Assembly (NCBI RefSeq): GCF_020184175.1
Contig: NC_065533.1
Location: forward strand, 54,846,351-54,910,350
Source: Aphis gossypii
Lineage: Eukaryota; Arthropoda; Insecta; Hemiptera; Aphididae
Length of the DNA stretch: 64,000 nt
Direction: 5' to 3'
A program made the translations under genes and the position numbers. This document shows positions 27,611 to 38,700 of the stretch, piece after piece; the stretch's first letter is position 1; the number at the start of each line of letters is the position of its first letter. Below the pieces are notes generated by a model. The model did not search any database, was not told the DNA's origin, and saw only the letters and a list, made by a program, of their open reading frames with translations.

Positions 27611-27775
27611 CAGTAGCGTACGCAGAATTCGTTTATAGAGGGGGTGGGGAGTTACCATTTGTTTAACTATAAAAAATGTTATTAAATTAATATTCTATAA
27701 AAGAAATCATTGTACATGTTTTACTTATGGGACGGGAGGGTTAAACCTCTAAACCTCTCCGTCGGTATGCCACTG
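27611..27775. mobile_element. hAT-type MITE with perfect 8-bp target duplication
   Basis: A 165-bp element with imperfect terminal inverted repeats: CAGTAGCGTACGCAG at the left and, on the opposite strand, CAGTGGCATACCGAC at the right. It is flanked on both sides by the identical 8-mer CCACAAAC (27,603-27,610 and 27,776-27,783). An 8-bp duplication plus CAG-starting termini is the signature of hAT insertions. The element is too short to code and would need a transposase from elsewhere. Confidence 0.85.
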
Positions 27776-27783
27776 CCACAAAC

Positions 27784-28560
27784 ACTTAAAAGAGATACAT
27801 TGTTTTTATTTATTTATTTATAATTTTTTATTTTTGTTTTGTTTTGGCAGAGTTGAGTAAAAAAGCGTTAGATGTTAACTTTTTTTTGGACACCGTTTTA
27901 ACGTTGATATATATATATATATAATGTATATATATTGTATTATTCAGTTACGAAGAATAGAAATGATATTTTATATTTTTTCTTGTTATTTTTTTTATAT
28001 AGAACCATATCTTTATAATATATAATTTACTACACCCTACACCTACGTTATATTAGTTATATTTTATTATATTATTGCGTTTAAAAAATATTAATAACAG
28101 TTATACAATTTGGGGCAATTTGCTTTCATTCAAACACAAAATCGCTCGTGTAGTCGTATACGTGCATACACAAAATGTATATATATATATTATGTCATGC
28201 TCAAATTGAATTCCATTTTCGTGGTTCCTTTGAGCTCGGTCTGTGCAGTATTTCGGTGTCTATACAGGTAATATACGTACGTTATTATTACTATTATTTT
28301 TTTTTTTCGTGCACATGTATAAACAAGTAGGTGGCAAACTAGCACATGGATTCCAATTCATTACCATATATTGTTTGAATTTCGTAAAGTATAGTGAACT
28401 GAAACTCGATAAAAAAAAAAAAAAAAACTCATCGTTTTCATTTCGTCGTAATAATAATAACAATAACATTCACGTATACGTTCGTCCGGATATTATGTTC
28501 TAGGTTTATGATAATATCATTTTATCACGCGTGCGATATCAGTATAATAATTGCCGTTAA
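27784..28560. other. AT-rich noncoding stretch with microsatellites
   Basis: Contains (TA)n near 27,908-27,935 and 28,180-28,193, poly-T near 28,297 and poly-A near 28,411. No gene recognised. Confidence 0.5.
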
Positions 28561-29100
28561 TGGATTCGAATTCGAACGTATGAGGAGTCTCGCGTTCGAA
28601 ATATCTACTACAGGCGGTCGTCAGATTTCGTCTCAGAAGTTCTTTCGCGCGCGTTTTCTTTGATCATATATTATTATTATTATTTTGTCTTAACGGCGTG
28701 ACGGTTTTATAGTACACAGAGTATGAAATTTCATGAACATTATGTACGCGATCTGATACGTTTATTTCCGTGGAATTTCATCAGGCACATGCACAAATCA
28801 AAAAATATAGATACGTGCTCGAGAAATATTCTGAGACTGGTCCGATACAGGAAATCGTCACAGCGGCTGACGCGTCGTATATCGAATACGTCGCAAACGC
28901 TTTTGCCCGTCGCGGAACGTCGCGCGTCCATCCGCACTCTTCAGAGTAGCTCATTCATTTTGGGGGGGGGGGCTATCATTTGTATATTACGTATAAGAAA
29001 TATGAGTACAGAAACCTATCGCTGAAAACGCGTCAAAGCTCATCATAACCGGAAAATCAAATTTCCGGCGAGCGTTTAAGTACCCGATGAAAAACCTACG
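28560..29100. other. CpG-rich sequence downstream of the minus-strand exon
   Basis: Many CpG sites (for example 28,590-28,660 and 28,850-28,935) and a G9 tract near 28,965. A 100-codon plus-strand frame (28,723-29,025) has no domain and is matched by one on the other strand, so neither is supported. For the minus-strand gene this is the start of its first intron. Confidence 0.4.
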
Positions 29101-29145
29101 ACCATATAAGCTCAACAGTATTTGAGTGTGCGTGTGCAATATTAC

Positions 29146-29643
29146 CTGTCGGGCGAGGTACGCGTGTTGACGGCCCAGCACGGCCATGGTGAGCACGTAA
29201 GTGACGCACGTGGTGGCGCTCAGGGCTATGCACAGGGCCAGCGTGAGCGGCAGGGACACGTAGGCCAGGTAATCGTAGAGCAGGATCCATCCGAGCAGGT
29301 CGGCGCCCTCGGCCGCGTTGGCCACCATGTGGAACACCACCTGGACGTCGGCCGTCAGCCAGGCCAGGTGGGCCACGGCGGTCCAGTACTGGCGCCGGCC
29401 GCCGGCCAGCCGGCACCACAGCAGAGTGACCACGTTGGCGGCCAGCAGGCACCACGTCCACGGCGACCGGGCGTCGTACACGGACAGGCAGTACACGTCG
29501 AACAGCACGGACGCGGACACGTAACACGCGAACGCCGCGCGCTTCTGCTTGGCGTTGTAGCTCTGGTACAGCCTCTCGGTGGCCTTGTCCGCGAACCTTC
29601 CGGCGTTCGGCGACGCCGCCGTCGGTTTCGCCGCGGATTCCAT
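29146..29643 (-). CDS. First coding exon of a probable membrane adenylyl cyclase (partial)
   Basis: This minus-strand exon encodes 166 residues, from the first Met after an in-frame TAA 54 nt upstream to a clear donor CAG|GTAATA, in phase 0. The first 30 residues are hydrophilic and contain a LYQSYNAKQKR segment. At least four or five hydrophobic segments follow (about 35-55, 62-79, 84-110, 113-140, 142-156). This fits the start of the first six-helix membrane domain of class III transmembrane adenylyl cyclases, which make cAMP from ATP at the plasma membrane. The family call comes from the hydrophobic layout and the pre-TM segment; the catalytic domains, which would prove it, must lie on later exons that I could not find in the 29 kb to the left. 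Another multi-pass protein remains possible. Codon use is extremely G/C-rich at third positions, unlike all other genes in the window. Confidence 0.5.
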
Positions 29644-30717
29644 GATATCCGGTGCTGCTTCCGGTTCCGCGCTAGTATAATAATATTACGCTGTCGTACC
29701 GTATGATCGATGTGGCGTGCGATTTCGGTCCACGGCAGAGGATGTGTGATACGCCGGTCGTCGTAACGATGATATCGACGGCGGTCCGTCAAAACGTGTG
29801 CGTGTGAGTGGTGCGACGACGACAGATCGCTGCAGTCACCGCGATAATGACGACGACGACGTATTATTTCGTATTATTGTCATTATCGCGCCTGGCGCTG
29901 ATTTAAAATAATAATATATATGTATAATATATAATATTATTATTAATAATTACCAATAATTATTGTTTTCGTCGCGATAAAAAATCGAAAAAAAAAAAAA
30001 CGTACGTACGAGTCGACGATTAAAAATATTAATATATAATTATTATTATTATCGTACAATTATATGATTTCAATATTTGTCGTCGTTAAATCGTAACGCG
30101 GTACCACCGGCGCGTGTTGGGCCCCTTCCCCCCGGACGGTGCGGCACGAACGCGTGCGTTGGACCTGTGCTTGGGACCCGACCGATACACGACCGACACA
30201 CTCGTCGCGCCCGGTGCCACTGACGACGCGCTACCGTCGCGATCGCCAAAGTCGCAGTCGTCGCCGCCGCGGTGATCGTCGTGGTCGCGGCGGTCGCCGT
30301 CGCGCTCGCGATCGCGGCGCGCGGTAGTCCAAGTCCGCGCGAGAGCTGGTGCCGGCCGCCTCCGCCGCGAGCGTTGGCCGTCGTCGTCGGCGGTGCGAGC
30401 GGTGTGGGCACCGGTCGGCGGCGGTGGTGCTGCCGCTCTCTCACCCTTCGTCCCCCGCCACCGCCGATGCCTGCTGCTATTAACGAGCGTCCCGCCCCGC
30501 TCGCCCGGCCGTCGAAGACCACAATCGATATCAAGCGTGCGCGCCAAATAACGTACGCCGCTCACACACACACACACATACGCGCGCGCGCGGCGCCCAC
30601 TTATACCGCGGTATAATAGGTGTGCGAGCGGCGGTATACGCGCGCGAAATTCCGGCCTCCCATCCCCACGCCTACGCCGTACGCACTCGTCCGGTCGACG
30701 GCGGTGCGTGCGATCCG

Positions 30718-30755
<38 letters not shown>

Positions 30756-31080
30756 CATGTGTTTTTTATCATAATTTTTTTTTTTTTTTTTATTTATTTT
30801 TTTGTTTTTTTCTACTCGCTTTTCCGGTCGGCCCGGCGTACCGCAACGCACGGGTACGAGCGCGGTCCCCGACGACTCGGCGCACGTCATCCACCCGCGG
30901 AGGAGGCTCTCACCCAATAGCCCCGACCTCGAACCGAGACGATTTATTAGACTGGGTACACGTAGGCACTATAATACCTATTGGTTTCGTGTATAAGAGA
31001 AAAACGTAAACGTGCGTACGGTCGCGATTATATCAAAATATGCAAACTCTGCAGTCGTCCAAGTCCCCGGTATAAACGGT
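29644..31080 (-). promoter_or_regulatory. CpG island: probable 5' UTR and promoter of the minus-strand gene
   Basis: About 1.4 kb with very high G+C and CpG for this window, strongest at 30,080-30,720, directly upstream of the Met at 29,643. It contains (AC)n near 30,563-30,580, (ATT)n at about 30,722-30,756 and T-rich tracts near 30,776-30,800. Overlapping open frames in every phase are composition artefacts (Arg/Pro/Ala or Tyr/Phe runs). No core promoter element could be fixed by eye; a bidirectional role is possible but unsupported. Confidence 0.45.
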
Positions 31081-31240
31081 ACCCATAGTGTTTAGTGTTG
31101 AGGAAAAATCTAAAAATTTGCATGCACTTGTGCACTTAAAAATCAAGAAACATACTCTAAAAAAAAATATTATTTGATTTCATTATTTTCTCTACTTGTA
31201 ATAATTATATAATAGAGAATCACTAAATCCCGAAACATAA

Positions 31241-31600
31241 CTTTTTAAACGAAAAGTCAATGATTGACGAAAATATTTCATGCGGTACTCTACTTACTCT
31301 ACTTACCACGCGTTTCGGTTTTATCGGTTTATCGGTCAGATGTAGTAAATTATCTTACCGATACTAAACAGTTTATTTTTAAATGGAAAATTTACCATTT
31401 TGTTCTTTTTGTCTATAAGCTAATTTAAGAACTTATTTCAAAAATAGCCAAATATGTTCTTAATTTATCTAATATACCAAGTTACCCAAATATGCATTTA
31501 TATGCGATAATGTTATGAAACACATTTGTTTATCACTAGAATTTTTCTACGATCTTTCATAAAAAACTTGAAAAAACTTTAAGCACTCAAACCTACTACT
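31241..31600 (+). repeat. Copy of the 18.3-19.0 kb hAT-like repeat, opposite orientation
   Basis: The plus strand here matches the minus strand of about 18,484-18,970. Shared blocks include AACTTTTTAAA.GAAAAGTCAATGATTG, ACGAAAATATTT.ATGC, and 'TTTTTGTCTATAAGCTAATT' followed by 'TAAGAACTTATTTC', plus the CTACGATCTTTC block. The 18-kb copy has about 90 extra bases after the CAATGATTG block. The terminal CAG motif was not found here. Confidence 0.65.
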
Positions 31601-31800
31601 TAATATAATTATATTATATTACATGATAACTGGCGATTTGCTCGATGTGTATATATGATCGAATGCGATTCCCTCGCAAGTATGCAAATCGCTCGTCGCG
31701 TATGGTAGTTACAGACACTTGTGGTACAGGTCGCTATTGCAGTGGCATGGTATATGACTTGTGGGAAGCTTATCGCAGCTTTCGTCGAGTGAACACATAG

Positions 31801-32348
31801 TAATTTTTATTTTTTGTTATATGCATAGGTCACAAATGTTTCTTATAACTTTATGTCTGCAGCGTTGTATATATGAAAAGAGAATACCATTATTTAATGT
31901 TAATATCATTACTTTTTTTTATTACCTAATATTTTGAGCCCATTTTAATCATAAGTACGTGTTAAAATTACTAAGGTTGTCAAAGCTTTATACTTTTTAA
32001 ATGTATTCTGTACAAATAAATTTGATTTCAATCACGCTTATATATCTAGCTCAATGTGTTTTTATAACCCATTTTGTTGGTATCTGTTTCATCGGTCCTT
32101 ATAGTTGTTATCATTCTACGTTTAGTAAGATTTAGATGATAGTTAAGTTAACTTTTTTAGCAAAGTTTTAAGAGTACCATACTATTTTCATTAATTACGT
32201 AATTAGACGACTCAGTATTGTTAAAAACAATGGTGAATACATCATATGTGCTACAACTGCTTCGCCAAACCGTGGTTTTTCTGCAAATTACCCACATTGA
32301 TTCTTTCGGTTGATCATTCCTTAGTTGTCAAGTTTTTTACTAATTTAA
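31801..32348 (+). repeat. Repeat A, copy 1 (direct)
   Basis: About 548 bp almost identical to 33,032-33,579, sharing for example 'CACAAATGTTTCTTATAACT', GGTATCTGTTTC.TCGGTCC and 'TTGATCATTCCTTAGTTGT'. It is followed immediately by an inverted, more diverged copy. No coding content was recognised. Confidence 0.85.
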
Positions 32349-32349
32349 C

Positions 32350-32832
32350 TTATTTTAACTTGTTGGGAACAAAGTCGGTAATTTTCAAAAAAAACCATGC
32401 TTTTCCTCAGCAGATGTGTCACATATTAAATACTGATCTTTATATTTAACATTGCTGATTCACCTAACTACCTAATTAACGTAAATAATATTGCATTCTT
32501 GAGACTTTTCAGAAAAATTTCACTTGACTATTATGTAAATCTATTTCAACGTACAATTATAACAACTATGAGGGCCGACGAAACAGATACCAACAAAATG
32601 GGTTATAACCACACTTTGAGCTAGCAATATAATCGTGATTGAGACCATATTTTTTGGAAAGAATACTTTTAAAATATATAAATCATTGACAAATTTAGTA
32701 GTTTAAACATGTAATTACTATTAAAATGCACTCGACGTATTAGGATATCAAAAAAAATTAATCTGACTCCTCACACATTACAATGCTGCAGTAAAAATAT
32801 ATTACAAATATTTGTGACCAATGCATAGTGAA
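32350..32832 (-). repeat. Repeat A, inverted and diverged copy
   Basis: Reverse complement of repeat A, starting right where copy 1 ends. Matching blocks include 'AACAGATACCAACAAAATGG' followed by GTTATAA, TGAGCTAG..ATATAA.CGTGATTGA, and ATTTGTGACC.ATGCAT. It is clearly older or more mutated than the two direct copies, which match each other much better. An ORF of 67 codons at 32,246-32,449 crosses the junction and is not supported as a gene. Confidence 0.8.
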
Positions 32833-33031
32833 ATCTGTTATCTGAATTATCATTGTCTAGTAAGTTGTAATCGCAATTATAGAAACGGGGCTATTTGTAT
32901 GATTTGCCATACTTGTAGCACCCCCTGCACTAATATGCAATTAATATTCTTTATGAATCATATATACTAGTATACAATATGCCTACATTACGATTTAAGA
33001 TACCAATATTATATGTTTGTGTTGTAGTATA

Positions 33032-33579
33032 TAATTTTTATTTTTGGTTTATATGCATCGGTCACAAATGTTTCTTATAACTTTATGTCTGCAGCGTTGT
33101 ATATATGAAAAGAGAATACCATTATTTAATGTTAATATCATTACTTTTTTTTATTACCTAATATTTTGAGCCCATTTTAATCATAAGTACGTGTTAAAAT
33201 TACTAAGGTTGTCAAAGCTTTATACTTTTTAAATGTATTCTGTACAAATAAATTTGATTTCAATCACGCTTATATATCTAGCTCAATGTGTTTTTATAAC
33301 CCATTTTGTTGGTATCTGTTTCGTCGGTCCTTATAGTTGTTATCATTCTACGTTTAGTAAGATTTAGATGATAGTTAAGTTAACTTTTTTAGCAAAGTTT
33401 TAAGAGTACCATACTATTTTCATTAATTAGGTAATTAGACGACTCAGTATTGCTAAAAACAATGGTCTATACTTCATATGTGCTACTACTGCTTCGCCAA
33501 ACCGTGGTTTTTCTGCAAATTACCCACATTGATTCTTTCGGTTGATCATTCCTTAGTTGTTAAGTTTTTAACTAGTTTA
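33032..33579 (+). repeat. Repeat A, copy 2 (direct)
   Basis: Near-identical partner of 31,801-32,348, about 1,231 bp downstream in the same orientation. A short spacer (about 32,833-33,031) separates it from the inverted copy. Confidence 0.85.
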
Positions 33580-33730
33580 GATTTAATAGTAAAAAATGGA
33601 AATAATTTTGATAAGAATATTTTGTAGCCTTTTATAATTATTATATTATGTATCTTAACTTGCAGCTAAAAAAGTGGCATTTCATTTTGTAAGTCATTGG
33701 ATGTATAGTTAATGATTTATGATGAGTTAA

Positions 33731-33853
33731 TATTCTATACAGCAGTTACTAGAGATGACAAAGTAGTTATTTTCCGTTTCCTACCCCCTTATGTAATAGG
33801 TAATTATAATTTATAATCTTTGAAATAAACTCCATATAAAGATCATTTAGGTA
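33731..33853 (+). repeat. 120-bp direct repeat, copy 1
   Basis: Starts TATTCTATACAGCAGTTACT and ends near AAGATCATTTAGGTA. It is almost identical to 36,617-36,736 in the same orientation, with a few substitutions. Type unknown. Confidence 0.75.
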
Positions 33854-35746
33854 GCATGTTAACTATAGAAGTTTCTTATGTAATTTTTCCAAGATATATG
33901 GTGGGAGATTTTCATAGAATTATGTTGGTATACATTTTTAACCCAGAATTGTTAAATACAGATTACAGTGGTTTACATGAAATAAGTACAACTACTTAGC
34001 CAAAGCGTATAGCATATTTATGTCTGTAGACAGTTTTCATTTAAAATCTTTACCCATATCTAATAAATCAATTCTGTAAAATTGAAATCAGTCCATATAC
34101 ATTTGTGTTCACGGTATGTTTTTAAGGTATTATCAGTGTTGTGAAAATTTTACATACGCTGCTGCTATGTGTGAGTCACAACAAGTTCCATTGTGTGTGT
34201 TGTACAGTTGTAAAGTTCTGCATGCGTTGTTGATGAAATATATACACACTTTTAGTTCTTATTAGGAGCAATTAAATTCACTGATTTTTTGATAAATATT
34301 TGTCTCACTGCTGAAAATACTTATATTTTATACGCTGATGTATTGTGCAATGAATACGTCATGTTAAACAATTGAAAATGGTTTTTACTTTTATCTTTCA
34401 AAACATATCTCATACTCATATGGGTATTATGTATAACCTACATAATACAAAAGTTGAGTTATGGATATATAATATTTAAATAAATTATAAATAGAATAAT
34501 GTATATAGCGTTAACCACGATACAGTATAATATTATTGTTTAAATATTACACTTGTCGTTTTTCTTTTATTGCTTTTGAAGGGGGAATTAAGTTTTAGAA
34601 GTTTATCACAGAAGGGCATAGTATGAATTTTATTAAATACAATATTACTTTTTGTGAACATATTAGTGTGTTTTATAATTTTTTATAGGTAAAAACAAAA
34701 TTATACAACATTATAAGTTTTGTAACATTTGACATAATATTGCAGTATGTAAGCACTATAGATATCTACAAAGTGAGTTATCTTATAGGTAATTTATTGT
34801 ATCGTATTTTCTGTGTTTTATAGTTAAATTACATATTTTATCAATGGCATCAAAAGGTCTTTGTGCAGTGTGTAATTTATATTGAGGTGGAAAATGTCTT
34901 TTGTAACATCTCTGGGGTATTTGATTAAATTATTTGTACTAAGTCAATTTTTGTTTTATATGAAGTTTTATATAATAAAATTACTATCATATAATCATAT
35001 TAATAGTTTTATTAATAAAAAAACAAATTTAATATCCTAAAATTTAAATAATTTCTAGTAAATTTCTATTTTAAAAGTTGAAAAAAATATTTTAATTACT
35101 AAATTATATAAAAAGTAATATAAGTTAGGTAGTGTGGTATTAAGAATAGTAAGAATAAATACAAGTATTTCAATACATTTATTGTATGTTTTATTTTGTA
35201 TCAATTTTACTGAAAATTATTTTTTATAAATAACATAATTTACAAATTATTGACATTTATAGTATAACGGTTCTTATTATACGTTATTTTGTTAAGATTA
35301 TTTAATTTTAATTTAATGTATGGTCTATTATTGATTGACAAATTCATACAAAATATACTTTACTAAAGGTGACATGAGACTCGCGATCGTATTACTGTAT
35401 TACCTAACTATAATAATACTATTAATACATAATAATTAATAATAAGTAAGTAGATATATATTTTTAAATAACTGCATTAATCATCTGTTGTATCCGTATT
35501 GTTCTAGTTCTAAAATAAAACAAAAATATATTTTATAATGGGTACTAGTTACAATAATTTATTATAAATAAATTTTTATAATTTATATATTATTGCTTTT
35601 ATGCTAAATTAAAACCCGTTTTCTTTTAATAATGTTTATAAAACTTTACAACAAACAATAATGTACGAGTATAATACTTCATAATTATGATATTTTAAAA
35701 ATTTGTGAAATTCTATAACTGATATTACCTAGGTAAGTATGTATTG
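33854..35746. other. Noncoding stretch, probably 3' flank of the CRAL-TRIO gene
   Basis: Very AT-rich and without exons. The minus-strand gene ends at 35,747, so its 3' UTR and poly(A) site should lie in the right part of this stretch; several TTTATT motifs (AATAAA on the minus strand) occur, for example near 35,560, but I cannot choose one. Confidence 0.4.
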
Positions 35747-38700
35747 TTATATTTTACCTTTAAGATACTGTTCTTTGCTCAAAAGTTGTTGTACCCAAGT
35801 TATCGGATCAAATTCCAAATTACCACCATAATATGTTGGCAATTTACTTGGAGCTATATATTTGTGTAAAGAATCGAAATTATTTCCGTGAAAATGTACC
35901 TGTAAAAAAATTTTCAATGTTTCAAATAATAAAATTATGAGGGAAAAACACTAACCCGACATCGTATTTTTTCTTTCAAAAATGGTTTGATGATTGAATA
36001 TACAGTATATAAGTATAATGGTTCGTTAATAAAATGAAATCCTTGAAACCTTAATGGGAAACTATCCTTAAAAAATTAATTAATTTTGATATTAATAAAT
36101 ATTATATTATGACAAAAAAAGGTTTTTAACTAACTTACAACGACTTGGTAATTAAGAATCATTGATAGGAAAAATTAAGGCTATAATAGCTTTTATTTTT
36201 GTGTTAATTACGTAGTGTCGTTACAATATTGTATGAGTTGTTACTAGATAATAATCGTTTTATTTTTAAGTTTTTGTTTTCGATATTCATCCTTCAATAA
36301 TACATAAAATAATACTTATTTAAAAAACCTAATTAGCCATTAGGTATATGATTGTATAGTATCAATCGATAATTTTCCGTTTTTAATAAATTATAATTAT
36401 ACACATAATGCAATTATATTTTAATCACAGGAATACCGTACAGATTTTATTTGGTTTCTCTTCAGCCAAATAGAAATATTTTTATTTCATTCTGCAATAA
36501 TTTGATGGATTTATGTATCTACTCCAATTTCCAAGAATTCCTGATGTCAATTAATTCTTTTAGATTCTTGTAACTTTCCATTTTTATTTATTTTTGACAA
36601 TGAACAAGTTAATCCATATTCTATACAGCAGTTACTAGAGATGACAAAGTGTTTATTTTCCGTTTCCTAGCCCCTCACGGAATAGGTAATTATAATTTAT
36701 AATCTTTGAAATAAACACCATAAAGATCATTTAGGTAACAGTATCGGTATCCTACATACTTTGTGAACTTCACTTATATCCTATTCTAAAAAAGTTTCTA
36801 CCCTCTACTAATTCAATTCGTTTTAATTCGTTTCATAAGCTGAAAGTATTCTAAGTCTATAATATTATTAGATACTCTATTACCATAACAAAATAAGAAT
36901 TATACATTGAAAAAAATAAAAATCAGTTTTTAAGCTACCACTCTGTCACAATTAATTAATTATACTTCTTTGTATGCTATATATTATTAGACTTAGTGGA
37001 CTCTGTATATACTATAATAATGAAAAATAAATTTCAGCAATAAATACGGTTAGGTTAAAAAATAAATAATATCCAAAATCTAAGTATAAAAAATATATTT
37101 TTAAGATACACACATTATAATTGTATTTTATTTATCATTATTATAATATGAAAGATTTCAAGAAAATAAACAGAATACAGTGGTGTTCTTAATTAACCTG
37201 CCCTTCTTGCCATATACTTATGACGACCATAACGTTATTATGCGAAAAATATATATTATTTCTTACTTGCACAACTTCGGCAGACTTTTTAGCATAGTAA
37301 GGTGATAAATATTGATAATGTTTTAGCCACTTAAAACCTGTAAAATCAGCAATTGCGACTATACCAGCAAGTTGAGTGTCTGGATGTTCCGATATGACTT
37401 CCAAAATCATCAAGTTTATCTTGAAAACATCTTCAATGCTCATTCCAGATACAACTTTTTCTAAATAATACAACATACCTATATATTATAAACTTCATAT
37501 TTATAATATATGGTAGCTATGAACATTAGTATACAATTATCAGTCGACTGATAATAATCGAAAATGATGTTATCGGGGGTTATGAATTTGAAGGAACAAT
37601 ATTCACCGAGAACCGCTCTTTGGAATTCATTACTTTAATGACCTAACTTTGGGGAAACACCTATAGGCTATAACATGTAATATCTATATAAAATATCTTC
37701 AAATTCATATAAATTTCAAGTCCATATGCATTCTTATACTGGAGACCATCTTCACAAAATGCAATACCTGTGATCATTTTTTTTTTTAACTCAAAAACAC
37801 TTTTGAATAGACATGCAATGATTCATATCGATAAATTAATTAAACCGTTCATTTGTGACATTTTCAGTAAATCATATTCTTGTAAATCACGTTTAAAGAC
37901 CACATACTGTTTCATAATGAAGATAATATTTTTAAACATAATACTTGTAATAAAGAATTTTCCCAAAAAAATCATTTAAAAAATCATACAAGAATATAGA
38001 CTGGAGAATAGCAATATAAATGTAATACCTGTAATCAAATGAATCGTACACTGTTTTCTGGATTATTTGAATAACATTTTATTTTATTGACAAATGCCTT
38101 ACCAATGGCGACCATAACATCTGCGTGATTAATTCGCTCTTTTTTTAGTTGTCAGCCAGGTTATTCTAAGCAATTCTCCATCTAAAGTACTCAGCGATCG
38201 GTATGTTTTCGAAATGAGTAAAAGCTCAGATTCTAAACATAATTTTGTTTATTTCTACTAAATTGAACCTAAAATGTTTTTTTAGATTTCTTGAATAGGT
38301 AGACATTATACTATAATACTTCTCTCGAGTAATTCTTCTAAAATTGATGTAATTTACTATAATCGCATATTTAACACATTAAAGTCATTATAGGTTTAGA
38401 CTATAAATGTCATGATAATCAATAGTATACTATACTATACATACACATAAAAGTTTTGCAGGGACCTTCAAACTAAGGTCATAATAAATATGTCATTTCA
38501 ACCGGTGTCATAATAAACGGTTTCTACAGTATTTGTTTCGTCATATATATGTATATAGATTACGAAACAAGCTTCGTACTATTAAATATCAGTGTTCGTA
38601 AAGGTATCCACATTGTGTAATTACGCTATGTATAAAAATTGAAGTTTCATTTCATGTAATTTCTATAGATTTGAATTTTAGGAAATGGGTCGGAATTCGA

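Noticed and set aside
29096..29792. Long open frames on both strands over the probable cyclase exon (plus-strand 194 codons, minus-strand 143 and 145 codons)
   Set aside because: GC-rich sequence lacks stops in all frames; only the 29,146-29,643 minus frame has hydrophobic segments, a clean start and a splice donor.
30070..30616. Several open frames of 114-163 codons in the CpG island
   Set aside because: Arg, Pro, Ala and Thr-rich low-complexity frames in every phase, a composition effect.
31801..33579. Two near-identical 548-bp direct repeats as LTRs of a retrotransposon
   Set aside because: The sequence between them is only about 680 bp, contains an inverted copy of the repeat itself, and has no gag, pol, primer-binding or polypurine features.
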